The notes under the pieces are model-generated. The model was not told the DNA's origin, did not search any database, and saw only the letters and a program-made list of their open reading frames with translations. This document shows positions 10,654 to 23,198 of a stretch of DNA of 64,000 bases, piece by piece. The translations under genes and the position numbers were made by a program. The stretch is from Arctopsyche grandis (taxonomy: Eukaryota > Arthropoda > Insecta > Trichoptera > Hydropsychidae), in contig NC_135358.1 in the NCBI RefSeq assembly GCF_051622035.1, forward strand, positions 14,756,001 to 14,820,000. Reading direction: 5' to 3'. How positions within the stretch are numbered: the first letter of the stretch is position 1; the number at the start of each line of letters is the position of its first letter.

Positions 10654-13176
10654 CAATTTAAAAAAATCAGAGATCATACATACCACAATGTTTCAATTTG
10701 TATTATGAGTATACATAACTAATTTAATTAAACTTTTTCATGGCATAAGCTTTGGCTATTTTTTTGAACAAAGTAAAGGTCAACCTCGCCAATTGATGCA
10801 CACAATTAAACATCTGTCTAATTTAGATAACAAAAACTATAAACAATGCCTAAGATAAAATTACACATTTCAAATTCGCCAGACCTCTTTCATATCATCA
10901 TCATCATCTACAGCCATTCATCATTCAGTTTTTCAACCTTTCCACTCGTTTTGCGCAACTCTCATCCATCTCACACCTCACCTTTTCCTAATATCGTCTT
11001 CCTTTTACCCTTTTGCATTCTCTCGTGTACCAATTTAGCACTTCTTCTATCCACATTTCATTCATCCATTCTTCTAGCCATGTGGCCTGCTCATTGCCAT
11101 TTCAATCTCTTTACTCCATCCACTACCCTTGTCATACTTCTCTGCACGTATTCCGTTTCCCGTCTTTCCCCATGATGCCCAGCATACAGCGTTCCATACT
11201 TCTTTGAATGTATTGGCTCTGTGAAGCAACTTGGCATTCAATGTTCAAGTTTTACATCCATATGTTATCACTGGTATAACATATTGATCGAATTTCTTCA
11301 TGCAGTGGTATTATGCATTTAAAAATCGCATTCATTCGTCCAAATGTACTCCATCCTAATTTCAAACGTCTCTTTATTTCATCGGCATTACTACCCGATA
11401 AACATATTGACTACACCCCTTTCATATATGAGCCGTTATATTTGAAATTGGCGCAAGTCCATTTTTCCTAATTTCGAGATATATTTCGCAAAACATTAAA
11501 TGTAATTTTTTGCATTTTACTATATTAAAAAATACAGCTGGCTTGTAATAAGTTTATTCTGCTTTTCCGAGATTCTAGACATATCGAATCAAAGGCTCTG
11601 TGTAGTAACTTGGCATTCTATGTTCAAGTTTCACAACCATATGTTATCACTGGTTTAACATATTGATCGAATTTCTTCATGCAGTGATATTATGGATTTA
11701 AAAATCGCATTCATTCGTCCAAATGTACTCCATCCTAATTTCAAACGTCTCTTTATTTCATCAGCATTACTACCCGACAAAAATATTGACCCCTTTCATC
11801 TAAAATTATTATATAAAAAAGTTACAATGAAAGCTTTTTCAAAATTATTACGCATTTGTAAGAAAAATTTTAAAGCATTCAATTTTTTTATTTAAAAAAA
11901 ATATATTTATTTATTTTACCACTATCTGAACTGCTGTTATGAGTGTCTAGACACACATTTGTTTTAATACAAAAACACACTAGTTCATATAATACGTATC
12001 ATTTCGTAATGACAAAGAGAAAATCAATTAATAGTATGCGTACACATATGCATATGTATTCACAGAGAAATCTGTGAATAATTTGATACACACGCATTCC
12101 ATACATGTTTAATTTTTCATATTAGAATTTTAACAATATGGTTACTCGAAAGACGAATCGTTGGAAGTACTTTTTTAAAAAAAAAAAATCAGATTTTCAA
12201 ATTGACAAGAGGAAAATTGGATCCGATAATATACGAGCGCGAACGAGCCTATAGGTGTACTTTTATCCTCCTTTAAATTCAGTGGCCTACATATAAGTCG
12301 GCCATTTATCATTTTCTCGTAACATAGCAGCGAGGCGGCGAATTCTACTCAAAGATGAAATTGGGGCTGGAAACGAAGCTGAAACAAACGGAACCATCCG
12401 ACCAACGAAAGCGTACGAATATTCTAGAAACGACGAAAACCTGTCGACACGCTAGTTCGGCAAACGAAGTGCGTCGATAACGATAGGCGGGCCAATGGCC
12501 GATATTCGACGCGTTGAAACCGAAAACGTAGATGACAAGTGAAATGTCGAAATGAATCTGACAGCGCCGGCTCCGCTGCAAACGTCATCGCGATGCGTGA
12601 TGCGAGATGAGAGATGAGAGATGCGAAATGCGCAACTGCGATGTAAACATTAAGCGATCGAAATACCTGGCGGTCGACGAGGTCCCCCTTCGGGCTCCGG
12701 CCTCGGGGGAGTTTTGATCACCAGATGAACCGTAGAGCCGTCCTTGATGTTCTGCGCCGACAGCGACTCCGCGTCCTTCAGGATCTTGCCGGCGAAGATG
12801 AGGCATAGCTGGTCGGGCTCCGCCGTGAACTTGGTCAGTACCAGTTCCTTCAGCTGCAAACACGAGCGCCGAACGCATTGCTATTACTGTATCATGACTG
12901 AGGATTGGGAGTGTGAGCAGTGGGCAGCAGGGTGTGGTGGGGTGGGGTGGGGTGGGGTGGGGTGGGGTAGGGTAGGGCAGGGCATGCAGGGTAGGTAGCG
13001 GCACTCACCCGGCGCACGTCTGCGTGCGGTTCAATCTCCAGCACGTGCTTCTCCTTGAGAGTTTTGACGGTGAGCTTGATGGTGGTGTTGGAGGAGCCGC
13101 CCGGAGCCCCGCCGCCCGAGCCGCTGCCCCCGGGGGCCGCGCGATCGCCACCTCCGACAGACCCGCCCTCCGCCAT
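7623..13176 (-). CDS. Ubqn: Ubiquilin (UBL-UBA proteasome shuttle factor)
   Basis: Shuttles ubiquitinated or misfolded membrane proteins to the proteasome in the cytosol. Eleven coding exons (minus strand, high to low): 13176-13009, 12853-12667, 9807-9710, 9619-9476, 9401-9263, 9178-9071, 8984-8719, 8638-8525, 8232-8044, 7920-7791, 7699-7623. They join in frame to 539 residues, close to the family norm. A Gly-rich N-terminus leads into a ubiquitin-like domain (about 31-105, including [17 protein letters not shown]). Met/Gln/Asn-rich STI1 repeats follow (about 150-410, for example [20 protein letters not shown]), then a Pro/Gly/Thr linker and a C-terminal UBA domain (about 490-539, [20 protein letters not shown]). 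The ATG at 13176 gives the usual N-terminus just inside a CpG-rich block. The 2.9-kb second intron holds LINE debris and a TA tract. TTLL is divergent upstream. Identity is secure. Confidence 0.95.
10574..10651. repeat. (TA)n microsatellite, about 78 bp
   Basis: Uninterrupted TA dinucleotides for about 39 units in intron 2 of ubiquilin. Likely length-variable and cruciform-prone. Confidence 0.98.
10890..11410 (-). mobile_element. Degenerate LINE fragment (RTE-type reverse transcriptase 3' part)
   Basis: Minus-strand translation, with frame changes, gives typical non-LTR retrotransposon C-terminal motifs: [20 protein letters not shown], then [15 protein letters not shown] and, further on, [10 protein letters not shown]. 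The order (thumb/linker after the RT, then the RWAGHVARR-like tail) fits RTE-like LINEs. Broken by several frame changes and stops, so an old copy. Part of it is repeated at 11588-11800. Confidence 0.75.
11588..11800 (-). mobile_element. Second, shorter copy of the same LINE segment
   Basis: About 200 bp closely matching 11215-11410 in the same orientation (minus-strand [20 protein letters not shown] again, and the FDQYV..PVITYG block). The copy is either a local duplication or a second truncated insertion. It lies in intron 2 of ubiquilin. Confidence 0.75.
12934..12985. repeat. GGGGT-type pentanucleotide tract
   Basis: About ten GGTGG/GGTAGG-like 5-bp units in ubiquilin intron 1. The G-runs on the plus strand could form a G-quadruplex. 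The purine-rich run is near the splice donor of exon 1. Confidence 0.85.
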
Positions 13177-13480
13177 CTTGTGCCGCTCAAGTCCACGCAC
13201 ACAACTGCACCACCGCACACCACACACCGCACACCGCACACCGCACACACCACAGCACACCACACACCCACCAACACAACCGCCTAGAGCGCGCCCCACA
13301 CCAACGCCAACTCCTACACCTACACCGCACCGACACCACCCGCACCACACAAACACACCGATCCCAATCCTGACTCTTCGCGACCATTGTCTCATTTTTA
13401 TTATGTTTTTATACGATTCCGTTTGATCTGCTCTCCTTCGACACGCGCCACCGCTCTGGCCTAACAAATTAATGTGCTTT
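13177..13480 (-). promoter_or_regulatory. Ubiquilin 5' UTR and CpG-rich promoter region
   Basis: Immediately upstream of the ubiquilin ATG, GC-rich with CACCGCACAC-type simple repeats (13200-13350). Composition returns to AT-rich beyond about 13480. The start of transcription cannot be fixed from sequence alone. Confidence 0.5.
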
Positions 13481-13726
13481 CACATTATCTGAAAGTATTT
13501 TTTTTTCGCATTTAAAAATTAACTCATTCGCTCTACCGTCTACCGAAGAATATGCTGTAGCATTCGTGCAAAAGAGAGGAACCATGCCAGCATCTGACAT
13601 GGAAATTTGTTCGACAGTTGTTACAGTCGTTCATTTCTTATATTGTTAGGCTAAAGAATTCAAGTCGATCAAAATTGTGCAAGGGGAAATCGGCCATAAT
13701 TGAGAACAACCGTCGACTGGAATAAC

Positions 13727-13850
13727 GGTTCGGTGATTACTAGTCAAATGTGAACCGGTCACAGGACAACTGGTCGCTTTAGATTGGTCACACGTGATCA
13801 CCCGTCACACCTTAAAACTGGTCACACCCTAAAATCGGTCAACCAGTTTT
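13727..13850. mobile_element. Half copy of the palindromic Mutator-like MITE
   Basis: Starts GGTTCGGTGATTACTAGTC and continues through GTGAACCGGTCACAGGACAA, TCACACGTGATCACCCGTCA and AAAATCGGTCAACCAGTTTT, as in the complete copies at 28802-29180 and 40319-40572. The opposite arm is absent, so the copy is truncated at the palindrome centre. Confidence 0.75.
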
Positions 13851-14785
13851 CTTTTTTTTACTTCGAGTCACAAGTAAAAAAAAGTTATTGATTGCTTAAT
13901 GTAAAAAAAAGCTTGTAAAAACATAGAAGTCATTTGAATTAAATGGTTTCACTGATACAAATAAAACACTCATCATAGTCGTAATCCCGCATCCCTATAA
14001 ATTAATAAGGGCATCTACACGATTAGATGATCTTCACAATCAACAAAATGTCACTTCTATTTTATCTTATAATGAATTATATAAAACAAGGCGTTTATAC
14101 GTAAATTAATTTCGACGAAAGGTTTTTCATTATTTTCAAGATTTCTTGGCTTCGCATTACATATTTAATACTACACTTTATTAACTGATTGCAATACCTA
14201 ACAAAGCATAGCAACGCAAGCTCATATTTCAGATGTTAAGACAATCCATGACAAGTTGTTATGGATTGTTTACATTCACAATGTTGATATTGATTTCCAT
14301 GGAATTGGCCAACGATGCATATTGCAAGTTTCATTTTACAATCATCAACAGTAACTTTACATACATCAAATAGAATATTTTCAGTGTGCAAAATGCCCGA
14401 AATTGCTTTTTACGAGCAAATCATTTATTGATGGAATCTTATGAAAATGTCTGCCAAAATGTGTGTATAAATATTATATATGTTATATATGTATGTATGT
14501 ATATCACTTGTTAATTTTACAAATAATATTCATTACAAATTAATTGTAATTTGAATTTAAATTTAAAAAAATGCTACAAAACAAAAAGTACTTCCATTCT
14601 TTATTTATGTATACAAAATTTTCTAGTATTGATTTTTTTTTTTTGTTTTACTACAATAAATTTAATTAGTCACTAGTCAAATTGTAAACTTTTAAGCAAT
14701 CATATTTCACTTTAATTTAAGTAGATACATACATATGTATATATGTAGATTCTATACATAATACAAAATTTTTCAGTCTCAACAA
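13851..14785. other. Divergent intergenic stretch between ubiquilin and TTLL
   Basis: AT-rich, no exon recognised apart from a possible non-coding or short 5' exon of TTLL. The acceptor-like TTTTTCAG at 14769-14776, just upstream of the first called TTLL ATG, hints at an upstream exon here. Confidence 0.4.
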
Positions 14786-17700
14786 ATGCTGACCAACAGT
14801 TCTTACACTCGAAGATCTGCTTATAAACTTGTAGCTGCACTCCCACAGATTTCCTCATGTCACAGTTTAAGAGATTCATACTCAAAAACGCATTGTGCTT
14901 CTGCATCAGCGAGTAAGAACCTAACACGTTTTCTTCATGTTTAGTAGGTACATGTTAAATACATAGTATCAGACTGTTTTATTGTGTGTACTACTTTTTA
15001 ATCACACAGGAAAACACACGCTTTCAGATGAATCTCCATATTTCAATGGTATATTTTATCCAATAAATATACATACTAAGAATGTAAACAATGAAAAACC
15101 AAACTGTACGATCAATACCGAATCAAATAAATGCGATAAAATTAAATATCTGAATTCTACCAATTATAAAAATTGGCAGATGCCCAATTTAGGTATAAAG
15201 TATTCATTATATTTATTAAAATAACACAATATTTTAAATAATTAATATACATATTGATAAATTTTAAACAGATAATAATTTAAATAATGTCCAAAATGGA
15301 GTTGATAATAGTTTCTATCAAACTGATGACACCGTTATTCAAAAAAAGAAAAAGAGAAGAAGACCAGTCATAACTGTATGCACATCGAATAGTCGATTTG
15401 ATGTTATTCGAAGAGTCACTTCGGCTTTTGGAATGAAAGCAGTTCATGACAAGGATGATTGGAATATTTGTTTCACCGATGGAAATGTTACTATCGAGAA
15501 ATCAAAAGAAATGAAACGTTTCCAACGTATTAACCATTTCCCAGGAATGGCTGAAATATGCAGGTTATTAATATTTATAATTAGTAAACTAGATTTAATA
15601 CATCACTTTAAATACTTAAATAATGTATGTAATATGATACAAACTTTCAGAAAAGACTTACTAGCCAGAAATTTGAATAGAATGAACAAGTGCTTCCCAC
15701 ATGATTACAATTTTTTTCCAAAAACTTGGTGCTTGCCATCCGAGTATGTATATGTATCTTATAACCTTGCGTAAAATAAAACCATTTTCAGCGCATAAAT
15801 GTATTTTTACACTCGACAGCTTCAATGATGCTTTGATATATAGTAAATACCACAAAAATAAAACTTTTATAATCAAACCTGATTGTGGAAGCCAAGGCAA
15901 AGGTATTTTCCTAACTAAACATCTCAAAGACATAAACCCTTCTGAAAAATTGATATGCCAACTATACATAACAAGGCCTTATTTGATCAACGGTTACAAA
16001 TTTGATATTCGTGTTTATGCATTGGTTTCATCATGCGACCCATTAAGTATTTTTGTTTATAATGAAGGCTTGGTAAGGTAAAACATACATTTGTACCATT
16101 CATTTGTGTCCGTTTTGAAATATACTTATGTTATTTGTTAATTAAACATTTGAAAACATTACATACACAGATTTGCAACTACACGTTACTGTGATCCTAA
16201 TAGTAGGAATTGTACAAATATATTCATGCATTTAACAAATTATGCTATCAATAAACAGAGTAGATTTTTTGTTTATGACCAAGAATCGGGAAGCAAAAGG
16301 TTCATGCAGAAAAGAAACTTACACAAAAAACTTAAAATAAACAGTTAACTATATTAATATAGATTGTTTCCTAATGAAAAATTACAGAAAAATATCAACT
16401 CTAAATCATTTACTGGAAATAAATGGAATAAACACAAAAAAAATATGGAATAATGTTGACGAAATTGTAGCCAAGACTCTAATATCTGCATGGCCGATTT
16501 TGAAACATAATTATCGTGCCTGTTTTGCATCACATGATACAGTTTGTTCAATACAATACCATTATAACTATTACTATCATCAACTACATACTTACATTAT
16601 ATTACTTTTCAGACACAAGCTTGCTTTGAAATTTTAGGATTTGATATACTATTAGATCATAATTTACTGCCCCATTTGCTTGAGGTAAATCCGCAACTCA
16701 TTTTAACTCATTATAGTTATATTGATAACATATTTTATAATTTTTTAAGGTGAACCACTCCCCAAGTTTTAACACTGATTCACTGCTAGATAAAGAAGTT
16801 AAAGAGGCTTTATTGACTGACACATTATCGCTGTTAAATATATGGCAATGCGATAAGAGAAAAATCTTGGAAGAAGACCGTAAACGAATCCAAGAAAGAC
16901 TGTTACATGGATACAAGTAAAAATATATTTTTGAATATTCAAATGCGAAAACTATAATGGAATTCCAATGTAATAAAAATCTATGTTTATAAATTAAAAT
17001 AAAATTTGATATGCTTAAGGAATAACTATGATGTCATACCATTGGAAGAAAAGGATGAAGTGAAGGAAAAAGAAAAACAATTTTGGCAAGAGCAATTGCA
17101 CTGGGAAGATGAACACCTTGGCAATTATCGGTAAGTTGCCTAAAAACAGACCAGCCTTCGTAAAAATGAAATAGAAATATATTTCTAAAAATTATTCATT
17201 GATTAACATTACTTTTTATAAAATTCTTAGTATCAAAACCTTCAATTTTTTTTACAGACGCGTATACCCAAATGGTGACAAGTATTCAAAATTCTTTCAA
17301 CAGCCATCAAGTTCACTATACTTGAGCACAACAAGTTCGAGAGCAAGGGGAGAATGTGTCAAACGTCAGCGTAGTTTAATAGAAGTACGTACATTATACG
17401 TACACCACTATTTTCGGCAAATATGTAGTTTTAAAATGTTTTTGATTTGTTCGAAGGCCAAAGAAAAGCTCAATATGTTAAAAAGACTGCCCTCATTAAA
17501 TAGTCCATCTGTTAATAAGGATTTAAAGGTGTATGACACTCAAATTATGAAGCAGAGGCTGTATAAAAATCACGAGAAAAAATTAAGACCAGATATGAAA
17601 TTGACGCTACCCAAAATTGTGAGTTTTTCATATTTACATATGTATAGTATTCCACTATAACGAATTATTGTCGCAGCTACAAATAAAAATATTTAGCAGC

Positions 17701-18199
17701 AGTTTCTTCTTCAGGTTCCTAGAAGTTCGTTATAATAAGATTTGATTGTACATATGTGCATACATATATTGATAGTTGTAAACAATGGCGGTTGGTCAAA
17801 TGCTGTATCTCTGTTGCACAGTCTGTGCAACAGAGATGCGGCATATGACGATCCTTAAATAAAATTATGATGAGAGCACACATCAAATTTCTTTTCAGGT
17901 ACTTCGAGAAACCGCTCTTTGTGGATTACCAGATGGCTTGCCAATTATAGAATCGGAAGAAAAAAAAAGAATTTTGGAACTTGATAAGCGAGATACACTC
18001 CTTAAAAATAATGGAATAACTGAAATTGTATATATACATATACATAGTTTCCAAATATGAATAAATACATACATACTTTGCTGTCTATTGTAATGTTTCT
18101 TTTTCATTTCAGGTATATAACACAATGAGACAAGTTGGAGTTCTGAGACCAGCAGACGAAAAAAAATACGCTACTTACCACCTATCAAGAAATCCATAA
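14786..18199 (+). CDS. Tubulin polyglutamylase, TTLL6/TTLL13-like
   Basis: Adds glutamate side chains to tubulin tails, typically on axonemal or neuronal microtubules. Fourteen coding exons: 14786-14912, 15010-15192, 15272-15563, 15651-15743, 15820-16077, 16171-16299, 16388-16541, 16613-16684, 16750-16916, 17020-17130, 17258-17384, 17457-17618, 17899-18027, 18113-18199. They join in frame to 696 residues. The ATP-grasp TTL core has KTFIIKPDCGSQGKGIF (about 246-262), HLTNYAINK (about 338-346) and LLEVNHSPSF (about 434-443). SGSKRKISTLNHL and FEILGFDILLD match the TTLL6/13 branch. After the core comes a charged microtubule-binding-like segment (QFWQEQLHWEDEHLGNY). The start is the least certain part: an acceptor-like site precedes the ATG, so an upstream exon is possible. 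The acceptor at 15819 was chosen over a nearer one at 15791 because only it keeps frame and restores the family pattern. Confidence 0.9.
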
Positions 18200-18241
18200 T
18201 TTATTTATGACTTCCATTAAACTTCGTTCCTTTATTATGTC

Positions 18242-18247
18242 AATAAA
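18242..18247 (+). terminator. Polyadenylation signal AATAAA of the TTLL gene
   Basis: AATAAA 43 nt after the TAA stop at 18197-18199, the first such hexamer on the plus strand downstream of the gene. Confidence 0.6.
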
Positions 18248-19072
18248 TTTTTTGATAAACTGATATTATAATCTTTTATTAATATTCATGAACAATATAG
18301 ACTAAATATAGTGTGACGTACGAATAAAAATAATTTCTTCAAATGGGTTCGACATTGTACGATCAGCTCCCTATCGCAACTCCAAATTAAAATGAAAAAT
18401 CATTTCTTAAAGAAATGACCAACATCTATATATAATATAAAAGGATAAATATTGGATTATTGAAATATACAAATTAAAGGTTTGGGTCTAAAAAAACCAT
18501 AAATAATGTAATATATAACAATTTTTATTAATTATTGCTGATATTTAGTAGTATTCACATAATAAAAAATAAACTATGCACAGATTTATTTTTTCACTGT
18601 CATGTTGAACAATATTTGTCATTTAACTATTATAATATGAAGGTACAAATCACATGTGTATATTATAAATGTACGCGTATATGTACACATAGAATAAAAC
18701 CAAAATTAACCAATTCATTAAGACAGACAGATTGCGATCTTATTGTAATTAAATAAAAGATATTAAGTTACATAAAAAAATCTGTACAAGTTATAAATGT
18801 TTTGAAAACAATGTTAAATTGTAAACGTTAAACGATTTCAAATATTTACATAGCAAAAACAAGTACATTATCAAATTACACAAATGCGATCGAAATTAGG
18901 ATTTGAAAAGGACTGGTCAGTATTATGTTTATGCGAGAATACAATATTAAAGTGTGGAAGAAAAAACAAAAGAAAGTATATATCATCAAACATGGTGAAG
19001 CCGACATGGTGGAGCACAAAATAGACAAGACAAAAATGAATGTTCCAACATTTGCGCAAGTGCTTACATACA

Positions 19073-19103
<31 letters not shown>

Positions 19104-22100
19104 CAGAATTATATAAAAACAGAATATTAAATGAATACATTTCAACATTATAGAAGTATGTAATTTATCATCCAATTATATATTTATAACTTCGATAGTA
19201 AATTGAAAATATGCACGAAAAATTTCAACTCAAGGAATAATGGATTCAAAAATGCATTTAGAATCTAAATAAATAATTTAAAATAACCCAATACAAATTT
19301 TAATATTTGTAAATTGTGCATTAGATCCTGATTAAATACATACATACATGCAAAAGATAACATTTTAAGGCAGTTTTATTAAAAAATGAATTAAGTTCCT
19401 TCTTGAGCAAGTGATAAACATAGTCAATAGTTTATAATAAAATATTCATATAAAATTTTCCAGAAGATTTCATTTTATTTTTACAATTAGAAATCATAGA
19501 CTCATAGATTCAAGAATAGTAATTTGTCTATAAGGAATACATAATAAAATTGAATATTATTAAAATTGTAAAAAAAAAAGGATTCTATGATACAAAAAAG
19601 CTTACTAGAAGATTGCAATTATTGTTCTTTGATTCATTTATCAATCAGAATAATTCATAATCATAATTCCACAAATAAAATTTATTTTAATTATTTTCAG
19701 TGGTAAGATAATTATATCAGATCATTTTGTAATACATACACAAATAATTTAAAATACAAAATAGACCATCAGATGTATATCAACTAATTGAATTTAATTA
19801 GATATTAGTTTATTAAAACGAAAAGTACAAATGCAATTTAAGAGAACACCTATTTATACATCCATACAAATGTACCGGCCATGCACGTATATAATTGTGA
19901 ACTCTTCAATGAAATTGTACATATGTAAGTAAGAACACGGGGATAGAACAAAATAAATGCAAATTGAGAAACATAATTTCAAAAACTATATTGAAAAATA
20001 TTTTATTACTTTTATTCTTTCCTTACAACAAAAACGAATAATCATGTGCGTATAGAATCTTATTTCAAATTTGCATTTAACTAAAATGGAAACAATTATT
20101 TACTTATTATATAAAAAAATCTCACGAAAAATCGATAGAATAAAATTATAGATATCGTATGTGAATAGACAGGTAGGAAGACTAAGCAAAGCATGAATTG
20201 CCAATGTACATTTTGAAAATTTAGAATATATTCCATGTATTTTTATAGATTCAAACAAATCAAGATTGGGCAATATAAACGTCACCGTCAAGTAATTTTT
20301 TTTATGAATTCGATCGAATGTGCACAGATGACAACATTAGAAATGTGCGTGATTTCAATACCAAACTTAATTAATGAACAAATCATACATATGTATATGC
20401 ATCAGTTTATTTAAGATTCCATTCATATCATATTTTCCAAAACTCGTCATGTATTTACGAATACACTTTGAAAAACTAAGATTTTTATAATTATTATAAA
20501 AGGGGCAAGATGCGAAAACTAAATTATTTACGTAACTGACAGCATCCTTTTCAAGCATAGGTTATTTATTTACTGTATATATATATATAACCAGCATGTA
20601 CTTGCATATTAAATAAATATGCAGAGAAGTTTCAATGCATTATTTTTAAAATATACCTAGATGACAATCGGAGGAATGGTGCTTATAGAATTTTGTTAAA
20701 ACAATCTTAATCGAATAAATTAAGTTATAATTCATTAAAATGAAATTTGAGCAGGAAGTAGTCAAATAAATAAAATCTTAAGACTTAATACTTTCCTAAA
20801 AAATGCCAATAAACTCACTTTATGCTTCAACTTACAAACATATGTATGTATATGCATTCCGTAAACAATAAATTAAACTGCTAAATTAACAAAAAAAAAA
20901 ACCTATTTTTTTTTTCAAAATTGAAATCAAGAGCCATATTTCACGTATATATGTATGTATGTATGTATGTATGTAAAGCCACATTTTATGTATACATCAC
21001 AAGGCCACAAAAATTAAGTCAAGCAACTTGTTCAAATATCACGATTCAGAGCATTAACTTACGAATAAATGATATAAACAAGATTCAGATTTCAAAGTCA
21101 TAACTTTTCTAATTCATCATTTGAACAGCTGTTTTTACACACACATAGAAATCAAAATATATTGTATTCGACAGAGACAAATACAAAATATAGCAATCAT
21201 AAAGGTATTGAAGTTAAGCTGTCGGAATTTTTCCTTAACACAACATACACATACATATACATGCTTTATTTCAGAAATGCGTCTATTGCATAATACAATA
21301 GTATGATGCAGATATTTTCATTGTAAGCACTTGATAGATCGACCCAACTGAGAATAATGAAACGATTGACTTTTATAATTATAATAATACTAATAAAACA
21401 ACAAAAATAATTAATGAAAATTATTTTTTTATTCCGAATGAAGTGTTTTGCTATTTGTAAACATATTCTTAAATACTATATTATGTTTCATTATTTCAGA
21501 TGTGTATGTAATATGAAAATGAGCAAAGCCAGAGTAAAAAAAAGAAGTAAATATTTTCATTGACAATTAATATTCGAATTGAGATCCATGTACAAAAGTA
21601 TTTTTCATTAAGCATATATTATATTTATGTAATAAATAAATAAATAATTTAATTTTTATAACTATGTATCTGTAATAAATTATAAACACCAAAATTCTTG
21701 ACTTTGCCCAGTCATATACACATTTTCAAATTATATGAATGCTACGTTTTTATTTCATCTACTTACTCACGCAAAAATATGTAAAAAAAAAATAAAGGGC
21801 TACCCTAACTATTTCATGAGTATTTTACCAAATTTTGATTTTTCACATATAGACGTTAAAAACTTTTTTTTAATATTAATAAAATCATAAAACTAAGTAC
21901 TGACAATACAGAATAAAGCGTAAACGTTATTTTAATTAATGATTATTTACAATTTACAGGCCGAAGAATTCTTTAAAAATAATTTGTTAATATTATATTA
22001 TCCTAATGTTTTCTTGCAGTATTTGTGCAATAATCGCCATTTGCACCAACATTTCACTTATATGCATATGACTGCCGTGTATGGAAATTATAGATGCAAT

Positions 22101-23198
22101 CAGTCCCCTTTTTCCGACTAATTTTTTTTCAAAATTACTATAACATATTGACGACACTCCAGCTTACAGATTTGTATAATTTTGCATTTTATAGATAAAA
22201 CGTCAAAAAAATAACATAGTATGTATGTATATTAAGGAACTGACAAAAGTAAGTAAGTGTAGCAAAATTATTCAATTCCAGAACACATGAGCCACTATCA
22301 CATTTTAAAGAGACTTGTTGAAATACAACATCCACGCACAGCACACCACTGATGTGTATATAATATATACATATTTGAGTGTACATACATATCTATACAT
22401 ATACATGAGTGAGCAGATAGAATCATTTTCATCAGAGTATTTTGAATAATTGTATTATATGGTTTATCAACTTCGATCAAAAGTTTCAAAATAATGCATA
22501 GTCAAATTATAATATAACTTGTACATAGTAATAAAACTGTCCATCATGTATATGTACAAATACGAGCTGTATTTTTTATACTGAAAAATCAATAGCTACA
22601 ATCTGTAGACAAGATAACTTAAATAGGCTACCATAATCAATGAAACGTTTCAGTTTTCTATTGAAATCGTGTAATTTGTCGAATTTATGGAAATTTAATG
22701 TCATATATAAACATACATATTACAGAGAAATGAAAAACGATGACTGGAAAGAAATAAAGCATCATATATTGATAGAATTGCAAATGGCAAATTCTTATAT
22801 CAGAAACTGTACATTCTTTCTATTGATATAAAAAATAATTTAAAACGGAAGATGGATAATAAATTTAACAAATAAAAAAATGACATAATTGGCAAGGATG
22901 AGAATTATTTTCCAAATATTGAAAAAGCAATAATAATCCGTCAAAATAAATCTGCCGATACACACATACATACATCCTAGCAAGCACACAATGATGTATG
23001 GGAACATAATTTATGACACAGTTTAGCTATTCTTCACCTTAGCATAAATTAAAAAAAAAAAAAAAATACTGACGGCAATCAATGTCCGTGAGTGAATATA
23101 GCATACTCGAAATGCACTACAAGATTTATGATTTTTAACGATCATTTGAGTCTTCAACTTAAGCACTAACTCTGTGGCACGAAGCCGCTTAATGTACA
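18248..23198. other. AT-rich space between convergent TTLL and pygopus
   Basis: About 5 kb with no recognisable exon or element end. Many scattered ACATATGTA-type palindromes and AATAAA/TTTATT hexamers occur on both strands. A long pygopus 3' UTR on the minus strand would fill part of it, but its extent cannot be read. Confidence 0.5.

Noticed and set aside
12892-13467. A 191-residue minus-strand frame with Cys/Val/Gly repeats ahead of the ubiquilin start
   Set aside because: Only its part from 13176 to 13009 is real (ubiquilin exon 1). The rest is simple-repeat 5' UTR and intron read-through.
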